From Planctomycetota bacterium (GTDB lineage: Bacteria > Planctomycetota > Planctomycetia > Pirellulales > Pirellulaceae), in NCBI GenBank assembly GCA_026692845.1, contig JAPLNM010000143.1, forward strand, positions 1 through 64,000: a DNA stretch of 64,000 bases. Direction: 5' to 3'. This document shows, piece after piece, positions 26,439 to 35,793 of the stretch (positions are counted from its first letter, which is position 1; every line of letters begins with the position of its first letter). The notes beneath the pieces are model-generated. The model ran no database searches. It was not told where the DNA came from and was given only the letters and a program-made list of their open reading frames with translations. A program made the translations under genes and the position numbers.

Positions 26439-29156
26439 CTAAGGTAGGTAATTGAGCTCTCGGATTTTCAATTTTCCGGCGTTCAGCTCTTCCATTTTAC
26501 GGAAGAGTTTGGTTTTTTCTAATTCTAGCGATGGCAGTTTAGGCGAGTTGCCATCGATGGCTTTTTCGATGGCTGTTTCTGCAGCCGCGAGGTAGTACTC
26601 GAATTCCGTTTTTGCGGATTCGCCATTAACAATTAGTTTTTCATTCATTTGCTTTGCATTTTCGAGAGCTTTTTTGGCTTCCTCCAAGTTGATTTTTGCC
26701 AACCCACGCGCTCGGTCGCATTCGACAAAATACAAGTACTTTTGAAATATCGGGAACGACGAGGTCTCTTTTGAGGTCGAATCCATCACCTGCTGATAAT
26801 ACATGTCGGCTTTGGTTTCATTTTCAGTGATCAAAGCGAGCCGCTGGAGTTTGCGCAGATTATTGACTGTTTGTATTTTTCCATCGGCAGGAAGCTCCGT
26901 CTTAGAGAGGATTTTGGCGACATCGAGTGATTCCAAGAAAGATTTTTCGGCATTGTCATATTTATCGCGTTTCTCCGAAACGATTTCGTAGTCTCCTTGA
27001 TCGCCGCAAAACAGAAGATAATACCCCAAGACGCGAAAGATTTTCTTTCCTTCCTCCGTAGTCAAATCGAGAGGTTCCGATTCGCTGGTCAACTTCGATA
27101 AAGGCCCTTCGACAAAAGGTTTCAAAACATTTTTTGCCTTGATGGTTTCAACAAGGGCTTGTTGCCAATTTCCTCGCATGACGTGAATCGATGCACGCTG
27201 ACGATAAAGTCTTGCGAAGAAAACGGAAAAATCTTTTGTCTTTTCAGCGTTGGACTTGATACTGTCGCTGTATTTCTCTGCGATGGCAATAACGTCTTCA
27301 ACGATTGGATCCGCCTGATCGATTTTCTGCTGTTTTATGAGCTCTGTTGCGTGGTAGAAACTCTCATCAAAAAAGGTTTTTTTCCAGTTTTCCCTGAAGA
27401 CCGGGTCGGAAATAGTCTTGGTTTGCTCAAGGATTTCGTGAGCCCGTTCAAATCGCTCGATAGCCTCTTGTTCATTTACGAGGTCTCCTTCGAGTTTCCC
27501 AAGCCGTATCAACACGTTGACATAATTTAATTTGAGTTCGTTGTCGTCAGGGTTTTCCCCGATCAAGTCATTGACTTCCGTCGCAATTTCCTGCAATATG
27601 CTCTGTCGAGCTCCGTTTGCTTGAGGGATTTGAGCTAGTCTGTTGTCGGTCAGTCCGCCGACGAGATCTTCCATGATCTTTGTTGAGACTGCACGGCTAT
27701 TTTGGAGTTGCACGTTTTTACTTGCGATGATCCTATTTGCCAGTGCTAGTCCTACTGTTGCGAGGCTCAGGCCGAGCAAGCTGGCAGTGACAGCCCGGGC
27801 ATGCTTGCGCAAGAACCGTTCGGTTTTGCGCGGGAGGTTTTCGGGCAAGGCGACGACCGGTTCGCCAGCGATGAAATTCTCCAGGTCGGCAGCCATCTGC
27901 CCAGCTTTTTGGTAGCGATCTGCTGGCTGCGAGGCCATCGCTTTGAGACAGATTGCTTCAATTTCGGGGGGGATGGAAAGCGATGGTCTTGCCTGACTCG
28001 GTGTTGGGAATCGATTTTTCTGGATATCGGGTAAAGCATCGCGGGTTCTTTTGTGCGGAGCTTGGCCGGTAAGGATCCAGTAGAGGATTGCTCCTAGGCC
28101 ATAGACATCGGTGCGATGGTCGAGCTTATCGTTCTCCGCGCGGGCTTGCTCGGGGCTCATGAACGCCGCTGTCCCTTTGATGGTTCCGACGGAGGTTCTT
28201 TCTTCAGAGCTGCTTCCTTGAGTTATAGGGATAAAGAGGACCGAAGAGGCATCGTCATTGATGTGCGAGGGATCGCTGATGATTTTCCCCATCCCCCAGT
28301 CCATGACGACGGTTTCGCCATAGCGGTTGACCATTATATTCGCAGGTTTCAAATCTCGGTGGATGACCGCTTCGCTATCGAATGCAAACTCTACGGTGTT
28401 GCAGGCGGCGATCAGGTGTCGGAGCAACGGTCGGATTTGATTGACAAAATCGCTTCGAGAGATCGATTCGTACTTGAGCGTCTCATAACTTTCCGAAAGT
28501 TTTTTACCACTGATCAGTTGCATCGTGAAGAACGGTTTTCCGTCGGCATCCTTACCAATATCGAATACCGGTGGGACGCCGGGGTGTCCAAGTTTTCCGG
28601 TCTTGCGGGCCTCATCGATCAGCAGTTCTTGATGGAGTGGATCGCTGCTGAGACTCGGAACGATATTCTTGATGGCAACCCTTCGATTCAGTTCCGTGTC
28701 GATGGCTTCCCATACGTATCCTTGGCCACCATGTCCGAGTGATTTTCGGATGATGTACCGATGGATACCTCGGTTTGCCTCAGGGGTTCCGAAGTTTGGT
28801 GGGTTCGGTGAAGTCTTGTTGCTAATTACCTGGGTGATCGCATCGATTTTATCTTGCCAGTCCTCGGGCAAGGCATCCTTCTGAGGCACGCTGCCACTTG
28901 CAACGATGAAGCTTAGCGTATCATCGATCCCACCTTGGCGACGCACTCGGTCTTCGACAATCCCTTGGATATTGAAGCGTTCGACTTCGTCGAGGAAATT
29001 CTTTTCGACCAGAATTTCTCCAAGTTCCCGCTTTGGTTCCTTGTTCCAAACGGCTGCTGCTTCGAAGAACTGCTCCATAGAGATATAGCCGTTATGGTGG
29101 GCGATCAATGCGAACAGAAGGTTTTTATCGCTCGATGGGTTCATTTCGGATTCCAT
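26439..29156 (-). CDS. Transmembrane Ser/Thr protein kinase with planctomycete N-terminal domain
   Basis: A 905-residue protein from the ATG at 29156 (the frame continues to 29315 with no protein-like sequence; the ATG at 29144 is an alternative). Residues ~10-80 form a small helical domain (HHNGYISMEQFFEAAAVW) found before the kinase domain in many planctomycete kinases. The kinase domain lies at about 134-430: GHGGQG (141-146), Lys163, HRDLKPANIM (266-275), DWG in place of DFG (286-288), SPEQAR (334-339) and Asp350. The DWG variant is common in this group. A membrane helix at 456-474 is followed by ~430 residues of helical TPR-like repeats. It is convergent with the small acidic protein and is probably monocistronic. 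Confidence 0.93.
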   Translation of the reverse strand: MESEMNPSSDKNLLFALIAHHNGYISMEQFFEAAAVWNKEPKRELGEILVEKNFLDEVERFNIQGIVEDRVRRQGGIDDTLSFIVASGSVPQKDALPEDWQDKIDAITQVISNKTSPNPPNFGTPEANRGIHRYIIRKSLGHGGQGYVWEAIDTELNRRVAIKNIVPSLSSDPLHQELLIDEARKTGKLGHPGVPPVFDIGKDADGKPFFTMQLISGKKLSESYETLKYESISRSDFVNQIRPLLRHLIAACNTVEFAFDSEAVIHRDLKPANIMVNRYGETVVMDWGMGKIISDPSHINDDASSVLFIPITQGSSSEERTSVGTIKGTAAFMSPEQARAENDKLDHRTDVYGLGAILYWILTGQAPHKRTRDALPDIQKNRFPTPSQARPSLSIPPEIEAICLKAMASQPADRYQKAGQMAADLENFIAGEPVVALPENLPRKTERFLRKHARAVTASLLGLSLATVGLALANRIIASKNVQLQNSRAVSTKIMEDLVGGLTDNRLAQIPQANGARQSILQEIATEVNDLIGENPDDNELKLNYVNVLIRLGKLEGDLVNEQEAIERFERAHEILEQTKTISDPVFRENWKKTFFDESFYHATELIKQQKIDQADPIVEDVIAIAEKYSDSIKSNAEKTKDFSVFFARLYRQRASIHVMRGNWQQALVETIKAKNVLKPFVEGPLSKLTSESEPLDLTTEEGKKIFRVLGYYLLFCGDQGDYEIVSEKRDKYDNAEKSFLESLDVAKILSKTELPADGKIQTVNNLRKLQRLALITENETKADMYYQQVMDSTSKETSSFPIFQKYLYFVECDRARGLAKINLEEAKKALENAKQMNEKLIVNGESAKTEFEYYLAAAETAIEKAIDGNSPKLPSLELEKTKLFRKMEELNAGKLKIRELNYLP

Positions 29157-29244
29157 TAGATTGAATGGTCGCCGGAGACAACGATTAGATAAGTCAGTAA
29201 AGCACCGGCGGCGATTTCGGTGCACCACATTCTTCGCTCTTCTT

Positions 29245-29294
29245 CTCGTACTCGTACTCAGCCCGCCGCGGCGGACGGTACTCGTACTCGAACT
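29245..29294. repeat. CGTACT microrepeat element with GC palindrome
   Basis: TCTCGTACTCGTACTC and GTACTCGTACTCGAACTCG flank the 12-bp palindrome CCGCCGCGGCGG (29263-29274). It sits in the 358-bp gap between the kinase and TIGR03790 genes and resembles the CGTGCT element at 55490. No coding frame in the gap is convincing, except for a possible C-terminal extension of the TIGR03790 gene at 29436-29514. Confidence 0.7.
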
Positions 29295-29514
29295 CGATGC
29301 GAACCAATATAGCAATCTGGCCTATTGGTCCGCAAGTTACCGCGAAGAGCCTCGGTCAACGATCGGTATCGCCGAAGTTCACACAGCCATCGAACCTCGG
29401 CGGCATTTGCATGAAGATCTTTGACGTGCCCTGGTTTAAGTAGCGTTCAGTCCAATTCCCTTGGGGACTTCGATGCGTTGAGCGATCCACTCGGCGGGCT
29501 CCTCCTCGATCGGG

Positions 29515-31641
29515 TCAGTCTTCGATATAAATTTTCGAAGGGAGTCCAGCATAGAGGATGTTTCCGTCGGGATCGCACACGAGTGGTTGGAGTCGAATCG
29601 GGCCGGAACCGAATTGGTCCGGATCGAGTTCGAATTGCCCATCGGCGTCAGGTTTGGCCTCGAGGGTGTTCCAATGGAAACGCAGCCGGACCTGGGTGTT
29701 TTGGGGGATCTTCGGTACCTTGACCTTGAGTGTTTTGGCTTCTTTTCGGGACCAACGTTTAGGAGCATCGAGCTCCAGGTGGGTCTCTTCGGGGCCGGCA
29801 AGGACCCAGAGGGATTTTTCCCATCGCGTCTCGATGGGTTTGGGGCCTTTGGTGATGAATCTCCATTCGTAGGCGCCGCGATCCTCTTGCTCGATTTGGA
29901 TGTTCAGTTTGTTTAGGAAGTTGGATTGCGTTTGGATTTTTCCGTCGATCAGCCAGGTCAATTGAACCGAGTCGCTCGAGTTGTCTTCCTGGCTAGGTAG
30001 GAATTCGATAGCGATTTTATTGGAAACAGTCTGGCGATCTTTGCACCCCGAGAGTTTGAAGCGAGGGGGTGTCGCGTAGGGTTGGCAAAGGGGGTCTCCG
30101 AGGATCAGCAGTTGGTAGGGGCTTTGGATCGATGCGTAGAAAGATTCCGCGGCGGTGAATCCTCGGGCGTAGTTCGCATGGAGCGATGGCAGAGGGAATT
30201 TGAATTGGAGGGCGTAAGGTTCGGCGACGGTACCCGAGGCGGCCGCAGCGCCGAAGCGGAGCAGTTCGGTGGCCTTGGTTTGGCTGCTGGGGGTCATCAC
30301 ACCGCCGAGGCTCGTTAGATTGTCTGCAAGGCTTCCGGGGATAAGTTTCGCACCGGATCGATTCCAATCGAAGTCGGACACGCCGAAGGTGATACCTGCG
30401 ACGGAGCTTCCGACCGGAGGCAGAACCGATTCGATGATTTGGGTTTGTTGTTTAAGTTTTTTGAGTTCGTCGATGGCGATTTGGAAGTTCGGTTCGCGGG
30501 TAGTGGTACGAACGTCGCTGGTTTTGGTGAAGAAGAAGGTTCCGCTCGGGCGAGTGAAGTCGGCTAGGCTGCTTCGTTCTAGGTGGGTGATCGCCTCGTT
30601 GATCGTTAGCCGGTTGTTGGCCGTGTGGCTCAGGACCATCGACAGTAGGTAGGAGACACCATGTTTCGGGTTGGTCGATTCGGTGCAATTCGGCGCGAAG
30701 AAATTTCGTGCCTCGAAGCCTTTGACCGGGAGGACTTTGAACTCTTCGTTGGGGCAACGCGAGATGATGCGTTGGAAGTCTTTGTCTTCGCGGAGGGCAT
30801 CGAAGCTTGGATCGTCTAGGATTTCGCCCCGGTATCTCCAGCCTTTTCGGACCGCATCGTTTAGTCGAACGATGGCTTTTTTCGAGTCGCCGGCCAGTGC
30901 CCATTGCCTTGCGGCGAGGAAATCCAGGGGGTAGCTATTGGCCGATTCGTTTCGGAGTTGATCGAGTCTTGCTGCGGCTTGTTCGTTTTGATCCTCGTCG
31001 ATCCATTTTTTGAGTTCTTCGATGGATTCGGGGGTGCCTTGGTAGATTTTCAGCAGCGAGGAAGCATCGTGGGTCGCGTACCAGTTTGAGTCGGGGCCGA
31101 TGTAGGATGGGTCCTTTTGTTGGACCCATCGGAACAGATAAGTCATCCCATTGATCGAGCCGGTAGGCGTGAGGACTTTGGGTAGGTCTTTGACGTTTTT
31201 TAAATCGCTTTGGAGATCGATCGCCGTCGGCAGGTCGCATGAGTACGCGATGCCTTGGATGTGGTCGGTCAGTTGTCGGGCTTCGATTTGTTCGAGCACT
31301 GGCGAGAGGATGCGTTCGCGAAACTCGTCGATCGAGATTGTGTTGGCATTGGGGATATCCTTGAGGATCACGACGTTTCGAGCGGGGATATCTCGGAGTT
31401 GGCAGTAGTGATTGGCAAGGGTAAGAGAGTTTTGGGATTGTCCATTGACCACGATGATCCATTGGCTTGCGGAGGTTCCAGCAAGTGCTTGTTGTCCCAA
31501 GAGCATCGCACCAAGAGAGCAAACCAGGAGCCATCCGAGGGCAACGAGTCGGCCAGATAGTCGACCAGATAGGTTGGAGTGAGGAGCGATCGTCGGGGAA
31601 GGTGCAATGAAGTGGGGATTGGGCATATTGGGATTGAGCAT
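29515..31641 (-). CDS. TIGR03790 family exported protein with TPR-like insert
   Basis: A 708-residue exported protein. A long N-region with a 12-bp duplication (NLSGRLSGRL) precedes a signal helix (LVALGWLLVCSLGAMLLGQ, then ALAG). The family core is ASQWIIVVNGQSQNSLTLAN, YCQLRDIPARNVVIL, and the later ATELLRFGAAAASGTVAEPY with YQLLILGDPLCQPY near the end. Between them (~215-290) lies a TPR-end-type segment (KKAIVRLNDAVRKGWRYRGE). TIGR03790 proteins are of unknown function and are widespread in planctomycetes and acidobacteria. The gene starts 7 bp after the cytochrome-WD40 gene, so the two form an operon. A shifted reading frame just past the stop looks coding. Confidence 0.9.
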   Translation of the reverse strand: MLNPNMPNPHFIAPSPTIAPHSNLSGRLSGRLVALGWLLVCSLGAMLLGQQALAGTSASQWIIVVNGQSQNSLTLANHYCQLRDIPARNVVILKDIPNANTISIDEFRERILSPVLEQIEARQLTDHIQGIAYSCDLPTAIDLQSDLKNVKDLPKVLTPTGSINGMTYLFRWVQQKDPSYIGPDSNWYATHDASSLLKIYQGTPESIEELKKWIDEDQNEQAAARLDQLRNESANSYPLDFLAARQWALAGDSKKAIVRLNDAVRKGWRYRGEILDDPSFDALREDKDFQRIISRCPNEEFKVLPVKGFEARNFFAPNCTESTNPKHGVSYLLSMVLSHTANNRLTINEAITHLERSSLADFTRPSGTFFFTKTSDVRTTTREPNFQIAIDELKKLKQQTQIIESVLPPVGSSVAGITFGVSDFDWNRSGAKLIPGSLADNLTSLGGVMTPSSQTKATELLRFGAAAASGTVAEPYALQFKFPLPSLHANYARGFTAAESFYASIQSPYQLLILGDPLCQPYATPPRFKLSGCKDRQTVSNKIAIEFLPSQEDNSSDSVQLTWLIDGKIQTQSNFLNKLNIQIEQEDRGAYEWRFITKGPKPIETRWEKSLWVLAGPEETHLELDAPKRWSRKEAKTLKVKVPKIPQNTQVRLRFHWNTLEAKPDADGQFELDPDQFGSGPIRLQPLVCDPDGNILYAGLPSKIYIED

Positions 31642-31648
31642 AGTGTGT

Positions 31649-34630
31649 TTATTCGACGATCAGTTCGACAGGCAGGGAGGTTGGGTTACCGTCGACATTG
31701 CCTCGCAGGTGGAAGACACGTCGCTGGGGCTCGACGATCGGTGCGGCGGTGATGAAGACTTCGCGGGTCGACTGGCCTGCGGGGATCAACAGTCCGCTGA
31801 GTCCAATGTTATCGACGAAGCAACCATGGGGAAGATTTCGGCCGCTGTCATCGCCCCCGAAGGCGATATCGCCGGCGAGTTCGCCGCGTTGGATAACTAG
31901 TTTTGCCGAGATGGTTTGCCCCGGGGCGATCCGTAGGCTCTGGATCGCTGGAGCGTCATCGGGATCGTTTTTGCCGACGATTTTTAGGGTCATCGTTGGT
32001 TTATCGTTGACTTTGACTTTGATTTTAGGTTTTTGTTGGGCGATGCGTACTTGGTTTCCGAGTTGGCATTTGGCCGTCAGGGTGATTTCGAATTCCTTGG
32101 GTATTTCCGAGAGGTTCTTGGACAGTGCGCGGATTTGGCCGATGGCTTTGAGTTGTCCTTTTTCGATCGTCAGGGGCTCGATGATGCGGATTGCATCGGG
32201 AAGATCGTCGAACTGGATTTGGACGTCCCCTTCGAGGCCATCGAAGCGTTCGATAGAGACGACGAATTCCGATCCGACGTCGGGCCGCAGGGTGACTTCG
32301 TTGGTTTCGAGTTTGAAATCGAATCTGGGGTTGGGTGGCGCGATCGAGAGTTGGTATCGGAAGTCAGGTCCGGATTGCCCGCGAGTATCACGCACTCGAA
32401 TAAAAAATTGTCCGTCGTAGGGGGTTAGGAATTCGATCCTGGAGTCCTTTCCTGCGCGGCGCAAGGGATCATCATCGTTGGAGAAGTAGACAGGAAAGAC
32501 CGGTAGACCGTTGGACACTGGGGGTTGTTCGGGAGCAAGTTCGCGGACGATCCAGGCAGGTTCGTTCAAAGCGTGCGCGATCGCAGAGGTACCGAAGTAG
32601 GTGAATCGGTTCCCGAAACCCGGGTAGACTTTGAAACCCGAGTCTGGGCCGCGAGGGTAGAGCCACAGTCGGACGACTTCGCCTCCGGAGTAGAGCCATT
32701 CGTTGAGTTGCATGTCCTCCCACCGATGGAGTCGGAAATCGTCGATGGACATCGAGTCCTTTCCACGGAAGGTGTAGTAGGATTCGCGGATAGCTTGGAG
32801 TCGCGTGCGCACGATGGGGTTGGCTTGTGGGTCGGTGATTTCCAGGAAGCTATCCAAGGGACTTTTGTCTTGTGCTGCGAAGATTCCGATCGACCAGACT
32901 TGTCCTTTTTTGCTATCGAAGGCGTACCAGTCGCCCCCATGGACTGCATCCTTTTGGTCGAGGATGGCTTGGATTCGGATCGGGGGTTCGACGTATTGTG
33001 GGTTTTGGATAGATCGCGGCCCGGCATCGGATTCTTGGATCGAAGGTGGATCGAGGCCGATGGGGTCAGGATTCGAGAGTGGTAAATCCGAAGGAGCGAT
33101 CCGTTCCGAGCGTTTCCTATCTTGTTCGGATCGGATGGCATCGGCCAGCGAATGCTGTCGGATTGAGCCGTCGAGGGTCGTCCATTCGATGGCCGTAGCG
33201 TCGTTGGTCCAAGCCAGTGAGGTCAGAAGTTCGTTCGAGGCTGGTAGGTCTTCGATGAGGTTCCAGTTTTGGGTGTTCCAGACTTTGATCGTTCCGTCCT
33301 GTGCGGCGGTGCAAGCATAGAGGTGGTTTGGGGAGAGGGCCAGTTGGTGGATGGTCGCTTCGTGGGCAAAGACCGAATGGAGCAAGGGGCTGATGGAGGG
33401 TTGTTCGAGCGAGGGGAGTTTCCATTGACGGATGCGACGATCGGCACCCGTGGCGATCAGGTTTGCAGAGGGGTTGGTAGCCGTTGTCGGTTTGGTAGCA
33501 ATTGTCGGGTTGGTTGCAATTGGAGTCTTTAGGAAGCGAACGCGAAGCTGTTCGGCTTCGCCTTGTCCGAGCGTATCGAGTCGGAGTCCTGAGTCGGTGC
33601 GCCAGACTTTGATCGTTTCGTCGGCGCTGGCGCTGGCGAGAACTTGTCCGGAGGGATCGAAGTCCAGGTCGTACACAGCGCCGTTGTGGCCTTCGAAGCT
33701 GCGTAGGAGTTTCCCTGAGTTGTAGTCCCAGAGTCGGATGGTCCGATCGTAGCCTGCGGTGGCGACCCAGGGTTGCGTCGGGTGCAGCGCAGCGCAGTAG
33801 AGGATATCCGAGTGGGCTTCGATGGTTTTTCCCAGGGATGGGTCTTTGTTGAGGTCTGGAATTGCATCGAGGTCCACGACCAGGACCACGCCGCCGAGTC
33901 CGGGGATTCCTCCTGCGATTGCGGCGCGTTTGGCATCGCGGTCCAAGCGGATTTGGGAGATTTTTCCGAGGAAGGGAACCGAGAGGATGCGGGTGGGATT
34001 CGATGAGTTCTCGTTGCGTTCGACGAGTTCGAATTGAGCGAATTTTCCGAGCAGAGATCGATGGGGGGTCAGGGGCACCGCCGCAGTGATCGCCGAGCTA
34101 GGCTTGGAGTTCGGTGACATCTTTTTCCATTGGTCGGCCAGGGTGATTGCCGGATCGGCGCCGGGGGCACCTTGTTCGATCCAGTTTTTGATGATCTCGA
34201 TATCTTCGGTGGATAGTTGCGCGGAGTCCTCGGGGGGCATCTTGGGTTCATCGAGACCCAGGATCCGACGCACGATGAGCGATTCGGTAGGTTTCGACGG
34301 GATCAGGGCTGGTCCTGAGTCGCCACCGGCTTTCAGGGACGCCAGGGATACAAGTTTCAGGTTCGACTCGGGGGAGTTGTGGCTATGGCAAGCGACGCAG
34401 TATTTGGCCAGAATCGGCTGGACCAACTCGGCATAAGGGTTTTGGCCCGAGGGGGGGCCTTGGGGTGTGGTGATTTGGGTTGCGGGAGAGATCTGTGCGG
34501 GAGGTTGCTGTGCGGGAGAATCGGTAGGCACGATCAGGGCAAGCAGTACGCCCAGGGTCATGGCCAGTGGATTGACCGGTGGAGCGATCGAGGATGGTTT
34601 CGAGCAGGCAGGGGAGGTTCGAGTCGGCAT
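31649..34630 (-). CDS. Planctomycete cytochrome c / WD40 repeat exported protein
   Basis: A 993-residue protein. A signal peptide begins either at Met1 or, better, at Met24 (MTLGVLLALIVPTDSPAQ). It is followed by a PSCyt1-type haem domain (ILAKYCVACHSH, CxxCH at 78-82, then PKMPPEDSAQLS). WD40 repeats follow at about 200-520 (for example VATAGYDRTIRLWDYNSG, LASASADETIKVW), an Ala/Thr/Pro linker with an 18-bp repeat array, and PPC-like beta domains to the end. Such fusions place a haem group beside a beta-propeller in the periplasm; the redox partner is unknown. The TIGR03790 gene is 7 bp downstream. The start faces the sugar isomerase gene across 158 bp. Confidence 0.93.
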   Translation of the reverse strand: MPTRTSPACSKPSSIAPPVNPLAMTLGVLLALIVPTDSPAQQPPAQISPATQITTPQGPPSGQNPYAELVQPILAKYCVACHSHNSPESNLKLVSLASLKAGGDSGPALIPSKPTESLIVRRILGLDEPKMPPEDSAQLSTEDIEIIKNWIEQGAPGADPAITLADQWKKMSPNSKPSSAITAAVPLTPHRSLLGKFAQFELVERNENSSNPTRILSVPFLGKISQIRLDRDAKRAAIAGGIPGLGGVVLVVDLDAIPDLNKDPSLGKTIEAHSDILYCAALHPTQPWVATAGYDRTIRLWDYNSGKLLRSFEGHNGAVYDLDFDPSGQVLASASADETIKVWRTDSGLRLDTLGQGEAEQLRVRFLKTPIATNPTIATKPTTATNPSANLIATGADRRIRQWKLPSLEQPSISPLLHSVFAHEATIHQLALSPNHLYACTAAQDGTIKVWNTQNWNLIEDLPASNELLTSLAWTNDATAIEWTTLDGSIRQHSLADAIRSEQDRKRSERIAPSDLPLSNPDPIGLDPPSIQESDAGPRSIQNPQYVEPPIRIQAILDQKDAVHGGDWYAFDSKKGQVWSIGIFAAQDKSPLDSFLEITDPQANPIVRTRLQAIRESYYTFRGKDSMSIDDFRLHRWEDMQLNEWLYSGGEVVRLWLYPRGPDSGFKVYPGFGNRFTYFGTSAIAHALNEPAWIVRELAPEQPPVSNGLPVFPVYFSNDDDPLRRAGKDSRIEFLTPYDGQFFIRVRDTRGQSGPDFRYQLSIAPPNPRFDFKLETNEVTLRPDVGSEFVVSIERFDGLEGDVQIQFDDLPDAIRIIEPLTIEKGQLKAIGQIRALSKNLSEIPKEFEITLTAKCQLGNQVRIAQQKPKIKVKVNDKPTMTLKIVGKNDPDDAPAIQSLRIAPGQTISAKLVIQRGELAGDIAFGGDDSGRNLPHGCFVDNIGLSGLLIPAGQSTREVFITAAPIVEPQRRVFHLRGNVDGNPTSLPVELIVE
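33471..33524. repeat. 18-bp tandem repeat, three copies
   Basis: Three near-identical 18-bp units (GGTTTGGTAGCAATTGTC type) encode IATKPT-like hexapeptides on the minus strand, in a linker between WD40 repeats of the cytochrome-WD40 protein. Confidence 0.85.
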
Positions 34631-34692
34631 CGGATAAGCGATCTTTGGTGGGATGGGGATAGCCTACGGAGTATTGCTACAATTCTAACCGA

Positions 34693-34713
34693 GGATGGTT
34701 GTCACAATCATCC
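34693..34713. promoter_or_regulatory. Palindromic operator candidate
   Basis: GGATGGTTGT-C-ACAATCATCC is a 21-bp dyad with one mismatch, centred on 34703. It lies 9 bp downstream of a possible -10 box (TACAAT at 34678-34683) and 76 bp before the sugar isomerase start. Its TTGTcACAA core resembles sites of GntR/LacI-type regulators. No regulator gene is adjacent. Confidence 0.45.
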
Positions 34714-34788
34714 CTTGGATGCTATCTTAAGCGGTTTCCGTCCTCATTATTTTGTCGCTTGATCCTTTGGAATTGGAGATTTTGCAAG

Positions 34789-35793
34789 ATGGCACGACCT
34801 GTGACTTTGTTTACTGGCCAATGGGCAGATTTACCGTTGAGCAAGATGGCTCAGTTCACCAAGGATGCGGGTTATGACGGGATCGAGTTGGCTTGTTGGG
34901 GTGATCATTTTGAGGTCGACAAAGCGCATTCGGACCCTGGGTATTGCAAATCCAAGCGAGACATGTTGGAGAAGGTTGGGCTTGAGTGCCATGCGATCAG
35001 TGCGCACTTGGTTGGGCAAGCCGTATGCGACCCGATCGACATTCGTCACAAGTCGATTTTGCCGGGTTATGTATGGGGGGATGGGAATCCTGCTGGTGTC
35101 AATCAGCGGGCAGCCGATGAGTTGAAGAAGACAGCGCATGCGGCCAAGAAGTTTGGGGTCAAGGTGGTCAATGGGTTTACCGGCTCGAGTATATGGCATA
35201 TGAACTATTCGTTCCCGCCGGTACCTCAATCGATGATCGACGATGGGTTCAAGTTGTTTGCTGCGCGGTTCAATCCGATCCTCGATGAGTTCAAGGCTTG
35301 TGGTGTACGATTTGCTTTGGAGGTGCATCCGACGGAGATTGCATTTGACATTTACTCGGCCAAGATGGCGTTGGAGGCCGTCGGGCATCGGCCTGAGTTT
35401 GGGTTCAATTTTGACCCTAGCCATTTGATTTGGCAGGGGGTCGATCCGGTGGAGTTTATTAGGGAGTTTCCCGACCGAATTTACCATGTTCACATCAAGG
35501 ATGCGAAGGTAACGCTCAACGGCAAGTCGGGGATTTTGTCGAGTCACATCAACTTTGGCGATTCCCGCCGAGGTTGGGATTTCCGCAGTCCTGGTCGAGG
35601 TGGAGTGAATTTTGAGGAGATCCTACGGGAGCTCAATCGCATAGGGTATCAAGGACCCTTGAGTGTCGAGTGGGAGGACAGCGGGATGGATCGTGAGTTC
35701 GGAGCGCGCGAGGCGGCGGCGTTTGTCAAGCGGATGGATTTTTCTCCGAGCCATCGCGCCTTTGATTCGGCGTTTGACAAGGAGCAAGCGTGA
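34789..35793 (+). CDS. Sugar phosphate isomerase/epimerase-type TIM-barrel protein
   Basis: A 334-residue xylose-isomerase-like TIM barrel (AP_endonuc_2 superfamily), starting at 34789 where [17 protein letters not shown] begins. Metal ligands expected of the family are visible: Glu in [12 protein letters not shown], Asp/His in [14 protein letters not shown], His in YHVHIKD and the final Glu in [11 protein letters not shown]. This arrangement is typical of sugar or inositol isomerases; the substrate cannot be read. Its stop codon overlaps the GTG start of the SMP-30-like gene (GTGA), so the two are translationally coupled and probably act on the same sugar acid or ketose. Confidence 0.92.
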   Translation: MARPVTLFTGQWADLPLSKMAQFTKDAGYDGIELACWGDHFEVDKAHSDPGYCKSKRDMLEKVGLECHAISAHLVGQAVCDPIDIRHKSILPGYVWGDGNPAGVNQRAADELKKTAHAAKKFGVKVVNGFTGSSIWHMNYSFPPVPQSMIDDGFKLFAARFNPILDEFKACGVRFALEVHPTEIAFDIYSAKMALEAVGHRPEFGFNFDPSHLIWQGVDPVEFIREFPDRIYHVHIKDAKVTLNGKSGILSSHINFGDSRRGWDFRSPGRGGVNFEEILRELNRIGYQGPLSVEWEDSGMDREFGAREAAAFVKRMDFSPSHRAFDSAFDKEQA

